Shown here piece by piece: positions 34,799-43,191 of a DNA stretch of 57,867 nt; the first letter of the stretch is position 1; every line of letters starts with the position of its first letter. A program made the position numbers and the translations under genes. Location of the stretch: the NCBI GenBank assembly GCA_934148995.1, contig CAKPDM010000011.1:1-57867 (forward strand), in the 5' to 3' direction. The notes beneath the pieces were generated by a model. It made no database searches. It saw only the letters and a program-made list of their open reading frames with translations, and was not told the origin of the DNA. The DNA comes from an uncultured Bacilli bacterium. GTDB lineage: Bacteria > Bacillota_I > Bacilli_A > RF39 > UBA660.

Positions 34799-35443
34799 TT
34801 ATATTTTTTCAACTTCGTTTAAAATATCTTTAAAAGAAGAATATCGATTACCATATTCATACACACACATTTTTTTAATTATTTTAATGTACTTAAATTT
34901 TTTAATTCCTAGCTTACTAATAATATCCAAAAACAATTGCCCAATAAAATATATTTCTGTTTTGTTATCATACTTTTGCTTTTTATTTCTAAGTTCTTCT
35001 GGCCAATCGTAAGGATAAGTTATTAACTGTGTAGCAGAGTGGATTGAAGTGCTATCATTAATTGATTTAACAAATCCAAAATCAATTAATTTTAAAATAC
35101 CATCATTAGTCACTAAAATATTATTTATTCTTATATCTCTGTGACATATTTTTTTGTCTTCTAAATAGTTAAAAACTTTTATTGCTTGTATAAATATGTT
35201 ACACATCTATTTTCTATTCTCTTTTATATAATCTAATATATTTTTCCCTTCTATAAATTCCATAATATAACAACCTATATGTTTGTTTTCATCAATGATA
35301 TAATCATAAATATTAACAATATTTTCATGATGTAAATTAAATAAAAATTGAATTTCATTTATAAATTTCTTAAAAAACTTTTTATTATCTTCTTCTTTTA
35401 TCATTTCACTAAAACAATTGGATTTATATACAGATGATGGCAA
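34799..35443 (-). pseudogene. Serine/threonine protein kinase, truncated with in-frame stop
   Basis: Eukaryote-like kinase domain. The C-lobe has the catalytic loop ICHRDIRINNILVTNDGI and the metal-binding DFG in LKLIDFGFVKS. The N-lobe fragment has NEIQFLFNLHHENIVNIYDY and the hinge YIMEFIEGKN. An in-frame TAG at 35207-35209 splits the domain. The glycine-rich loop and VAIK-type Lys are missing because the gene breaks off near 35415, exactly where a rightward gene fragment begins. It is not an active kinase in this form. Confidence 0.8.
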
Positions 35444-36209
35444 ATATAATTATAATGCTTATCTACTAGCTGATAATAATTCTATTTCAATTAGATTTGG
35501 TAAATATGATGGAACTAATTCAGTTAATTTAATTGAAAAAGAAGATTTTGGTAATTGTTCAATTATTAAAGCAACTAAAAACATACTAAATAAACTAGAA
35601 ATAGAAAATAAAACTTTTACAAAAATAGAATATCCAGAAAGAAAAGAAATAAAAATGTATGATTATATTGCAGTAAGAGAAGCAGTTGTTAATGCAATAG
35701 TTCATAATGATTGGTCTAATGAATATTCTCCTAAATTTGAAATTTTTAGTGATAGATTAGTAATATCTTCAAATGGTGGAATTCAAGATAATACAACAAA
35801 AGAAGAATTTTTAGAAGGATTCTCACTACCTAAAAACAAAGAATTAATGAAAGTCTTTAATGATTTAGATTTAGTTGAACAAATGGGAACAGGAATAATA
35901 AGGATATTACAAAGTTATAATAAAGAATCATTTGAATTCTTTCCTAATTTTATAAGAGTTACATTTCCATTTAATGAAAATAAATTTAAGGCAGCTAAGA
36001 AAAAAATCCAAAATAATAATCTAACTGAAACACAAAACAATATAATTGGATTGATGTTAGATTCTCCAACTATAACACAAGAAACACTAGCAAGACTTTT
36101 AGATGTTAATATTAGAACTATTCAAAGGAATATAAAAATACTTATGGATATGGGATTAGTTGAAAGAACAGGTGCTACTAAAAAGGGTGAATGGATGGTT
36201 AAAATTTGA
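35418..36209 (+). pseudogene. AlbA/Schlafen-type ATPase regulator, 5'-truncated
   Basis: C-terminal two thirds of a putative transcriptional regulator. The reading starts LDLYTDDGKYNYNAYLLAD, which in intact relatives lies after an N-terminal AlbA_2/Schlafen-like domain of about 150 residues that is missing here. The HATPase_c_4-type region follows (VREAVVNAIVHNDWSN, SNGGIQDN, EQMGTGIIRIL) and a winged helix ends the protein (ITQETLARLLDVNIRTIQRN). Only a TTG could serve as start, with no ribosome site. The break coincides with the broken end of the kinase gene on the other strand. Confidence 0.75.
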
Positions 36210-36234
36210 CAAAATGCATAAAATAAAGTATAAT
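36206..36234 (+). promoter_or_regulatory. Promoter of metG
   Basis: TTGACA (36206-36211) and TATAAT (36229-36234), both perfect, with a 17-nt spacer. The -35 overlaps the stop codon of the preceding fragment. Confidence 0.9.
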
Positions 36235-36240
36235 CTATTC

Positions 36241-36526
36241 ATTCACAAAGCCATTGCGAGGAAGAGTAAAAACATATAAAGCATTTTAGAGAACTCTGTT
36301 AGGTGAAAAAGAGGATGTAAATATTTTTTGAACATGGCCCTCAAGGCGAATGACTGAAAGACTCTTAGTAGGTCATTACGGGAATGCCCGTTATAGCAGA
36401 TACCTATAACTATGCATAGGCATAAGTAGGTTAGTGAGTTTAGTACAGTAATGTATTAATAAATAAGAGTGGTAACGTGAATATATTCACCTCTTAGGAA
36501 CAGTAGTGTTTCTAGGAGGTTTTTTA
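36241..36526 (+). promoter_or_regulatory. T-box leader of metG
   Basis: tRNA-sensing leader that lets uncharged tRNA switch transcription on. The T-box sequence AAGAGTGGTAACGTGA (36465-36480) matches the AGGGTGGNACCGCG consensus in form. A stem-III-like segment ACGGGAATGCCCGTTATAG lies upstream. The terminator hairpin (36489-36520: ACCTCTTAGGAAC / GTTTCTAGGAGGT) is followed by a T run. An ATG at 36315-36317 is a candidate specifier for methionine, but I could not fold stem I with certainty. It sits directly before metG, as expected. Confidence 0.85.
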
Positions 36527-36548
36527 TTTAAAGAAAGAAGGAGATAAC

Positions 36549-38183
36549 ATGAATATTATAATTGGAATTAGTTGGCCTTTTGCAAACGGAGAATTACATA
36601 TAGGTCATGCAGCAAGTAGTTTGCCAGGAGATGTAATTGCTAGATATCATAGATTAAAGGGAAATAAAGTTATTTTAGTATCTGGAACAGATTGTCACGG
36701 AACACCAACAGAAATAAAAGCATTACAAGAAAATAAAAGGCCTAAAGAAATAGTAGATGAATGCCATGCTTCATTTTCTAAAGATTTTAAAGACTTTGGT
36801 ATAAGCTTTGATTTATACAACAGAACAGATGATCCGTATCATAAAAAATTTGTCCAAGAACAATTTATCAAGTATTACAACAATGGCTACTTAAGAGAAA
36901 AGAATGAGGAACAATTATATTGTGACCATTGCAAATTATTTTTAGCAGACAGATATATTATAGGTATATGTCCAAAATGTGGTGCAGAAATAAAAGGTGA
37001 TGAATGTGAAAAATGTAGAAGCTTATTTACAATAAATGAAGTAAAAGAAACCAAATGTGCTATATGTGGAAATAAAACTTCGTATAAAGAAAATAGAAAT
37101 CTTTACTTTAAATTATCCGATTTTCAAAATAATATAAAGGATTTATTAGATTCTAAAAGAAATGATTGGAGAGAGAATGCCGTTAACTTTACTGAAAGAT
37201 ATCTTAAAGAAGGAATACCTGATAGATGTGCTACACGTACTTTAAACTATGGTATTGATATACCAATAGAAGGATTTAAAGATAAAAAAATATATGGTTG
37301 GTTTGAAAATGTATGGGGATATGTAACTGCTAGTAAAAAATATGCTGAGGAAAATAATTTAAACTGGGAAGATTTTTGGAAGAATAATGATAGCAAAATA
37401 TATTTAGTTCATGCTAAAGATAATATCCCATTTCACACAGTTATATTTCCATCCCTATTACTAGCAACTAATGATAATTACAAATTACCTGACAAGATAA
37501 TATCAGATGAGTATATAACTATTGAGGGAGAAAAATTATCAAAAAGTAAAGGTGACTATATCACATTAAGACATTTATTAGATAATTATCCAGTGGATGC
37601 TATTAGATATTATTTTAGTATTAATAATCCTGAAACAAGAGATTTCAATTTCACTTATGAAGGATTCATTAATTCTATTAATGGAGAACTACTTGGCAAA
37701 TGGGGCAATTTTGTAAATAGAACACTTCAATTTATCAATAAATCATTTGATGGTAAATTAACTAATAATAAATTAGATAGTGAAATTGAATCTAAATTAA
37801 AAGAATTATACGAATTAGTGGGTAAAAGTATTGATAATGGAGATACTAAAAATGGTATATCCAGAATATTTGATTTTATAAATTATTCTAATAAATACTT
37901 TGATGAAAACGAGCCATGGAAGTTAGCTAAAGAAAATGTAAGCAAATGTGAGGATATTTTATACAATTGTTGTAATATAATATTTAACATAAATAATTTA
38001 CTCAAGCCGTATCTTATAGAAACAACAAAATATGTAGATTCATTTTTAAATTATAGTATTGATAAATGGGAATATGAAAGATTAAATACTGTTAATTTAT
38101 CAAAAGAAATAATACCATTGTATGAAAGATATGATAAGTCAGTTATTGATGAAGAAAAGTCAAAATTAAAGAAGACAAATTAG
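36549..38183 (+). CDS. metG: Methionyl-tRNA synthetase
   Basis: Charges tRNA-Met with methionine. It is 544 aa with the class I HIGH motif (GELHIGHAAS) and KMSKS-type loop (EGEKLSKSKGD). The zinc knuckle region is double (CDHC ... CPKC ... CEKC ... CAIC), as in the E. coli/archaeal-type enzyme rather than the short B. subtilis type. There is no C-terminal EMAPII-like tRNA-binding domain. AAGGAG lies before the ATG. It is controlled by the T-box leader at 36241-36526. Because it differs from the B. subtilis type and stands in a decayed accessory region, it may be acquired or a second copy. Confidence 0.93.
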   Translation: MNIIIGISWPFANGELHIGHAASSLPGDVIARYHRLKGNKVILVSGTDCHGTPTEIKALQENKRPKEIVDECHASFSKDFKDFGISFDLYNRTDDPYHKKFVQEQFIKYYNNGYLREKNEEQLYCDHCKLFLADRYIIGICPKCGAEIKGDECEKCRSLFTINEVKETKCAICGNKTSYKENRNLYFKLSDFQNNIKDLLDSKRNDWRENAVNFTERYLKEGIPDRCATRTLNYGIDIPIEGFKDKKIYGWFENVWGYVTASKKYAEENNLNWEDFWKNNDSKIYLVHAKDNIPFHTVIFPSLLLATNDNYKLPDKIISDEYITIEGEKLSKSKGDYITLRHLLDNYPVDAIRYYFSINNPETRDFNFTYEGFINSINGELLGKWGNFVNRTLQFINKSFDGKLTNNKLDSEIESKLKELYELVGKSIDNGDTKNGISRIFDFINYSNKYFDENEPWKLAKENVSKCEDILYNCCNIIFNINNLLKPYLIETTKYVDSFLNYSIDKWEYERLNTVNLSKEIIPLYERYDKSVIDEEKSKLKKTN

Positions 38184-38186
38184 GTC

Positions 38187-38545
38187 TGAACTGACCCACA
38201 AAAGCTGGACAGTTTACAAACAGTTTCTAATTAAAGGATTGTAATCCATAATTTACAGATGAAAATCCTTTTAATTTTACCTTAATTCTATCATAAGAAT
38301 TAATATACCATAATTAATCTAGTGTTCTGTATTTATTTTATTGATCATGAACCATTTCGGCTCTAAGTGATCCAAAAATTTTTTCTATAATTATATCATC
38401 CGTACTATTTCTGTTCCCTGACATATTTTGTATTATTCCTCTATTTTTTAGTTTTTGCTGATAAGACTCATGTTGGCATTGCAATTCTTGATCTGAGTGA
38501 AATATTAATCCATCAAGTTCATTGTTTTTAGCAAAGACTTTACTC
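38187..38545 (-). mobile_element. IS3-family insertion sequence relic
   Basis: Remnant of an IS3-type (IS150-like) transposase end. The minus strand reads GLIFHSDQELQCQHESYQQKL, RGIIQNMSGNRNST and IIIEKIFGSLRAEMVHD, with the last catalytic Glu of the DDE triad, then a stop and RIKVKLKGFSS. The terminus near 38187-38215 contains GACAGTTT and TGACCCACAAAAGCTGG, similar to the TGTCC..TTTTGTGGGTCA ends of the family. Several stop codons show decay. The other end is missing. Confidence 0.8.
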
Positions 38546-38581
38546 TAGATTAAATAAGTTAGAAATATTATAAGAAATAAC

Positions 38582-38793
38582 TTAACCATTAAAAGTGTCT
38601 GATTTTTGTGATAAATGATATTTTTCTTCACGAAAGTTAAGTTTACTACATCTGTATATATACCAATTTTCAACATTAAAACCACTTTGAATTAAGTTAT
38701 CTGCAATTTCACCTACAGTATCTCTATGTGATGAATATTTCTCTTTTATTTTTCGTAAATAATTTTGTCATACAAAAACATTGCTTCTCTCAT
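38582..38793 (-). pseudogene. Unknown gene remnant
   Basis: Two overlapping frames on the minus strand give a short decayed protein: MREAMFLYDKIIYEK in one frame and, after a shift, KEKYSSHRDTVGEIADNL, then GFNVENWYIYRCSKLNFREE in another, ending in TAA at 38582. I do not recognise the family. It may be cargo of the neighbouring IS relic or an older gene. Confidence 0.45.
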
Positions 38794-38843
38794 GTCCAGA
38801 AAACTGGGTTTATATCATTACATTTTTTTGATATTACTTATAT

Positions 38844-38877
38844 AAAATAAAAACTTACGAGCTTTTAGTCCGTAAGT
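38844..38877 (-). terminator. Terminator of tRNA-Gly
   Basis: ACTTACG (38853-38859) pairs with CGTAAGT (38871-38877), followed by a T run on the minus strand. A near-copy exists at 34650-34688. Confidence 0.85.
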
Positions 38878-38887
38878 TGATTTCAAA

Positions 38888-38962
38888 TGGAGCAGATGAG
38901 GGAAATCGAATCCCCGTCACAACCTTGGCAAGGTCATATTCTAACCACTAAACTACATCTGC
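38888..38962 (-). tRNA. tRNA-Gly (GCC)
   Basis: Cloverleaf with acceptor GCAGATG/CATCTGC, discriminator T, encoded CCA (38888-38890), anticodon arm ACCTTGCCAAGGT giving GCC, and TpsiC arm GGGGATTCGATTTCC. A single gene with a terminator. Confidence 0.95.
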
Positions 38963-39016
38963 AAATCAGTACATATTTAATATAGCATAGAAAAAAGAAC
39001 TAAGTCAATGATTTTC

Positions 39017-39316
39017 CTATAAATCAAATAGATTTTTTAGTTCTTTTTTTATCTTTTCATCAGTTACTTCCAAATAAATTTTCTTAACTTTTTTCTGTTT
39101 ATCTATTAGTTGTAGATTTTTTTCATAGTATTCAAGTTTTTCTTTGGCTTCTCTTAATTGATTATGAATAGCATTTCTAGTTATTTCATAATTTTCAGCT
39201 ATTTCAGAGAGAGATAAATTATTAAAATAATAGTCTTTAAAATAATTCTGTTGTTTTTCTGTTAATAAAGTACCATAAAAATCAAATAATTCCGTATAAT
39301 ATAATACTTCTTCCAT
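39017..39316 (-). CDS. ylxM: YlxM family helix-turn-helix protein
   Basis: Protein of 99 aa. LLTEKQQNYFKDYYFNNLSL, then SEIAENYEITRNAIHNQLR and a coiled end match YlxM/UPF0122, a sigma-like HTH protein linked to the signal recognition particle genes. The start at 39314-39316 follows GGAGG by 9 nt. It lies behind ftsY with a small membrane protein between, consistent with an SRP-related role; ffh is not next to it as in B. subtilis. Confidence 0.88.
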   Translation of the reverse strand: MEEVLYYTELFDFYGTLLTEKQQNYFKDYYFNNLSLSEIAENYEITRNAIHNQLREAKEKLEYYEKNLQLIDKQKKVKKIYLEVTDEKIKKELKNLFDL

Positions 39317-39320
39317 AAAT

Positions 39321-39605
39321 CTAGCCTCCAAAGATCGCAAATAAAATTATTATTACACCTACTCCAAGATAAACATAAGTTGCATTTAATCTTTTATATA
39401 TTAACTTGTTATTTATTCCCATATCTATAATAGTTATTCCAAGTAGTAATTTAAAATAGAAATACAAGTCTTTATATATCAATGATAATATTCCCAACAC
39501 TAATAAAGAAATAGTTAATATAAATTGAATATTAAGAAATATTATCGACTTATCTTTTTTCTTTTGTTTCACTTTAGGATTTATATTTGTAATACTTTTT
39601 TTCAT
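39321..39605 (-). CDS. Small membrane protein, unknown
   Basis: Protein of 94 aa with a basic N-terminus (KVKQKKKDKS) and about three hydrophobic segments. It overlaps the ftsY stop by 4 nt (ATGA) and lies 4 nt before ylxM, so it is coupled into the ftsY-ylxM transcript. Not recognised. Confidence 0.75.
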   Translation of the reverse strand: MKKSITNINPKVKQKKKDKSIIFLNIQFILTISLLVLGILSLIYKDLYFYFKLLLGITIIDMGINNKLIYKRLNATYVYLGVGVIIILFAIFGG

Positions 39606-40612
39606 TTTTCACCTATAAAATCTTTAAATAAGCCATAGATATATTGTTCAATATCAAATTCTTGTAGATCGTCCACTCTTTCTCCAAAACCGATAAACTT
39701 AACAGGAAGACCTACCTCTTCTTTAATAGCAAGAACAATTCCCCCTTTTGCTGTTCCATCCATTTTAGTAAGAACTATTCCTGTTATATTGGTTATTTCT
39801 TTAAAAGCAACGGCTTGTTTAATACCATTTTGACCAGTGGTAGCATCCAAAACAAGTAAAGTTTCTGTCGGTGAATCTGGGATTAACTTACTAATAACCC
39901 TATTCATTTTTTCTAATTCCTTCATTAAATTAGTCTTATTTTGTAAACGACCAGCTGTATCAACAAAAATATAATCATATCCTTCTTTTAGAGCTAGTTC
40001 ACATCCTTCATAAACAACACTAGATGGATCAGTGGCATTTTCTTTTCCATAGAAATATGCCCCTACTCTCCCACTCCATTCTTCTAATTGTTGATAAGCA
40101 CCAGCTCTAAATGTGTCACCAGCTACTAATAAAACCTTCTTACCAGCTTTTACATAACGATTAGCAAGTTTAGCAATAGTAGTAGTTTTTCCAACACCAT
40201 TAACTCCGACAAATAAATAAACAGTTGGGGCTTCTTCTCTTGTTTCTAATTTAGTTGTTAATACTTCTCCATCAACATAAATAATAAATAACTCATCAAC
40301 TATCATTTCTTTTAATTCTTCAGGATCAGTTATTTTGTCACGGTTAACTCTCTCTTTAAGCTTATCAACAAATTTCATAACTGTATTAACTCCAATATCA
40401 GCCATTATTAAAATTTCTTCTAACTCATTAAAATAGTCTTCATTAATTTTACTATATCTATGAGTCAAATCAGAAAGGAGTGAAGTAACTTGCTTTCTAC
40501 TCTTACTTAACCCTTTATCATATATTTCTTGCTTTTCTTGGACTTTTTTTTCTTCTACGTCACTAGTTTCTTCTTTTTTAAATTTCTGCTTAATCTTATC
40601 AAAAAATCCCAT
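39602..40612 (-). CDS. ftsY: Signal recognition particle receptor FtsY
   Basis: GTPase that docks SRP-ribosome complexes at the membrane. It is 336 aa with a short acidic N-region, then the NG domain. G1 reads VGVNGVGKTTTIAKLA, G3 VDTAGRLQNK, G4 TKMDGTAKGG, and the end has VGLPVKFIGFGERVDDLQEFD. The long A domain of E. coli is absent, as in Gram-positives. The stop is TGA, which supports standard code use. It is first in a three-gene transcript. Confidence 0.97.
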   Translation of the reverse strand: MGFFDKIKQKFKKEETSDVEEKKVQEKQEIYDKGLSKSRKQVTSLLSDLTHRYSKINEDYFNELEEILIMADIGVNTVMKFVDKLKERVNRDKITDPEELKEMIVDELFIIYVDGEVLTTKLETREEAPTVYLFVGVNGVGKTTTIAKLANRYVKAGKKVLLVAGDTFRAGAYQQLEEWSGRVGAYFYGKENATDPSSVVYEGCELALKEGYDYIFVDTAGRLQNKTNLMKELEKMNRVISKLIPDSPTETLLVLDATTGQNGIKQAVAFKEITNITGIVLTKMDGTAKGGIVLAIKEEVGLPVKFIGFGERVDDLQEFDIEQYIYGLFKDFIGEK

Positions 40613-40667
40613 TTTATCAACTCCATAAGCTATTTTAACATAAAAGAATAGAAGAATACACCTTATT

Positions 40668-40970
40668 TTAATAATTTCCTAGTAAAACTGTCGCAAAAGT
40701 ATTACTTCTTTCCAAGATATCTAGTGGTAAAAAAGACTTTACTTCATTTTTTTCATTAACTAAGTAACAATAATTTGTATCTGCAAGTAACATTTGATAT
40801 TCTGCTCCAAAGAATGTTGCCAATCTTTTAATATTATTTAAATTATTACTTCTGCCATTAACTAAATCTAAAAGAGTCGTATAAGGAAAATTAGCTTCTT
40901 TTGCTAAACGATAATAGCTCTTAATATTTCTTTCTTTCATTAAAAACTCTAAAACTTCTATGTTCATCAT
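40668..40970 (-). CDS. Small helix-turn-helix regulator
   Basis: Protein of 100 aa with an N-terminal Cro/CI-like HTH (VLEFLMKERNIKSYYRLAKE, then FPYTTLLDLVNGRSNNLNNI) and a short beta-like C-terminal tail ending FATVLLGNY. Not recognised beyond this. It stands alone between ftsY and the 224-aa unknown gene. Confidence 0.75.
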   Translation of the reverse strand: MMNIEVLEFLMKERNIKSYYRLAKEANFPYTTLLDLVNGRSNNLNNIKRLATFFGAEYQMLLADTNYCYLVNEKNEVKSFLPLDILERSNTFATVLLGNY

Positions 40971-41032
40971 AATAACACCTCATTTTCATTATATAAATGT
41001 TACTTATAATATTACAATCAATTTTAATAAGT

Positions 41033-41707
41033 TTATACTTTTCTCGTATGTCTTTTTTCTTTAAGTCTACCATTTATTGTTTTTATTTTTAGATTACTAC
41101 CATCTTCTAAAGTTCTAGTTGCTGATTTTATTACTTCAAAGTCATAATTTTCTTTATTTAATATTACCTCTTCTTGAGTATTGTTCTTTGATAAAATTAG
41201 TCTTCCTGTCAAGCCATCTAATAGAATTGAATAAGGGCAAACCGTAACTAAAGATCCTTTTTCTAAATTAATTTTATATAAATAGTGATTATAGTTATTA
41301 TCATTAATCAAGAAATCGTCGCAATTATTAATATCTAGGCTAGTTGATACTAATTCGCTACGAGAAAGAAACATTTCTTCTTGAGCAGTTAGAATAGAAT
41401 ACGTTCTATAAACTGTCAAATCTTTTTTCAACTCCATATTTATATTTTTTATTATTTCTTTAGTATTGACTAAACTTTCTATAAAACTATCTATACTATC
41501 AAAATAAACATCTTTAAAAACTGTAAATATCATAAACATATTTTCTCTTTTACTTAATAGTTTTTTATATTTATAATAAACATTTTCTATCTCTTGACAA
41601 TCATTGCCTAAGGAATTAATAGCTCTTCCTAATCTAGATTTATATATTAATAAACTATTTTTCTCTTCACTTGTTAAGTTTTCATATTCTTTCAATAAAT
41701 TTTCCAT
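41033..41707 (-). CDS. Unknown protein next to a sigma factor
   Basis: Protein of 224 aa with no membrane segments. It has a helical N-terminal half (KSRLGRAINSLGNDCQEIEN, IYKYKKLLSKRENMFMIFT-like) and a beta-rich C-terminal half (DLTVYRTYSILTAQEEMF, GSLVTVCPYSILL, GRLILSKNNTQEEVILN). The end is strongly basic (GRLKEKRHTRKV). I do not recognise it. It is 42 nt downstream of the sigma factor gene, in the same direction, so it may be its partner or regulator. Confidence 0.72.
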   Translation of the reverse strand: MENLLKEYENLTSEEKNSLLIYKSRLGRAINSLGNDCQEIENVYYKYKKLLSKRENMFMIFTVFKDVYFDSIDSFIESLVNTKEIIKNINMELKKDLTVYRTYSILTAQEEMFLSRSELVSTSLDINNCDDFLINDNNYNHYLYKINLEKGSLVTVCPYSILLDGLTGRLILSKNNTQEEVILNKENYDFEVIKSATRTLEDGSNLKIKTINGRLKEKRHTRKV

Positions 41708-41749
41708 AACATCACCTTAAATATATTATAAACGGAAAAAAGATAGTTT

Positions 41750-42409
41750 CTATCTTCTTTTAACTAATCTTTTATATGATTCATCTGTTTTCTCTAGTTT
41801 ATTTTTTATTATTGGTAAAGTATTTCGTGCTATTTTAGATACATTTTGATAAGTCATACTTAGTTTTTCTCCTACTTCCATCAAAGTATGTGCTTCTCCG
41901 TCATCAAAACCATACAATTCTTTTATAACTATCTTTTGCTTTTCTGGTAAAGATTCAACTATTTCCCTTACAACTTTATATTCATCATTAATTAAAACTG
42001 ATTCAAACCCCGTTTCTTCTGTACCAATAATATCCAAATAACTTTTCGTAAATTCATTATCAGTAGTTGAAGAAACTGGATTATCAAGATGATTAACATC
42101 AAAATGTTTACTCTCACTCTTCATGTATTTTATAATTGTATTATCAATGGCTTTATAAACATAATTAGAAAATGATGTTCCTTTATCTATATCATATTTC
42201 ATAACACTTTGAACTAAAGCTAAGTAACCTAATGATATCAAGTCTTCTAACTCGTATGAGCTACCATAAAAACTACTATAAACTTTTTTTACTACTAGAC
42301 GCATATTATGTTTTATAAGTTTTTCCTTTGCTTCAGGGTCTCCATATAATCTATATCTTATAAAATATTCTTCTTGTTCTTTTTTAGATAATGGTACTGG
42401 TAATTCCAT
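41750..42409 (-). CDS. RNA polymerase sigma factor, sporulation SigE/SigK-like
   Basis: Sigma-70 family protein of 219 aa. The start PVPLSKKEQEEYFIRYRL then GDPEAKEKLIKHNMRLV recalls SigE/SigK/SigF-type factors. Region 2 (DLISLGYLALVQSVMKYDID, FSNYVYKAIDNTIIKYM) and region 4 (ESLPEKQKIVIKELYGF, LMEVGEKLSMTYQNVSKI) are both visible; region 3 is short. It may direct an alternative regulon. The region shows no other sporulation genes, so a sporulation role is not supported by this window. It lies just before the interrupted ABC importer. Confidence 0.85.
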   Translation of the reverse strand: MELPVPLSKKEQEEYFIRYRLYGDPEAKEKLIKHNMRLVVKKVYSSFYGSSYELEDLISLGYLALVQSVMKYDIDKGTSFSNYVYKAIDNTIIKYMKSESKHFDVNHLDNPVSSTTDNEFTKSYLDIIGTEETGFESVLINDEYKVVREIVESLPEKQKIVIKELYGFDDGEAHTLMEVGEKLSMTYQNVSKIARNTLPIIKNKLEKTDESYKRLVKRR

Positions 42410-42542
42410 ATATATTTCCCTTTCTTTTGAGATAGAGTATATTCTAACACTCTTCTAACTTTCTTTCAATAATTAAAACTAAGTACATGAACCTTATCAG
42501 ATTAGAGACATATAATACTTTGAACTGAAAGGAGGATTTAGT

Positions 42543-43175
42543 TTGAAAAAAAAGATCATATATATTGGTGCCGTATTGGTTATTTTCATCCTAGCTTGTT
42601 CTGTTTTATTTAATTTTAACAGAAAACCTAAGACGGAAGAAAAATTAACTGATGTCACTCTTGCTGAAGTTACGCACTCTATATTCTATGCACCAATGTA
42701 TGTTGCTATCGAAAAAGGTTATTTTAAAGATAATGGTATAAACTTAGATTTAATTTTAACACCAGGTGCTGATAAAGTTAGCGCTGCTGTATTATCAGGT
42801 GATGCTGATATTGGTTTTGCTGGTAGTGAAACAACTATTTATGTTTATAATGGTGGTGAAAAAGACTATCTAAAAACTTTTGCTCAGTTAACACAGAAGG
42901 ATGGTTCATTCATTGTCTCCAGAAAGAAAATTGATAACTTTACTCTTGATGATTTAAAAGGTAAAGACGTTATCGGCGGACGTGTTGGTGGAATGCCTGA
43001 AATGACTTTTGAATGGGCTTTAAAAGAACATAATATTAATCCAAAGAAAGACTTAAATATTGATACATCAATCGCTTTTGCTGCTATGAGTTCAGCTTTT
43101 ATTGGCGGACAAGGTGATTTTGTAACACTATTTGATGATGATGATAGTAAAAGAAAGCAAAAAAATTTTCACTAG
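42543..43175 (+). pseudogene. ABC substrate-binding lipoprotein, 5' part (interrupted by element)
   Basis: First 198 codons of a NitT/TauT-type (NMT1/THI5-like) substrate-binding protein. A TTG start follows AAAGGAGG by 7 nt, with a TATAAT-like box at 42511-42516. The lipobox is FILACS. The domain reads SIFYAPMYVAIEKGYFKDNG, LSGDADIGFAGSETT, KDVIGGRVGGMPEMTFEWAL and FIGGQGDFVTLF, ending at the GA of 43134-43135. The rest of this open frame (DDDDSKRKQKNFH) is encoded by the inserted element. The missing C-terminal part is at 46902-47304. Family members bind thiamine precursors, sulfonates, nitrate or aromatics; the ligand here is unknown. Confidence 0.9.
43111..43158. other. Element left junction (attL-like)
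   Basis: Host arm ending TTTGTAACACTATTT, then GA (43134-43135), then element arm 43136-43158. The element arm ends in AAAAGAAAGC. Confidence 0.7.
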
Positions 43176-43191
43176 AAACTAGCAAAAATTT
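43159..43191 (-). terminator. Terminator at the element left end
   Basis: CTAG/CTAG stem (43172-43175, 43179-43182) extended by A/T pairs, with a T run on the minus strand. It directly follows the stop of the VanX-like gene. Confidence 0.65.
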
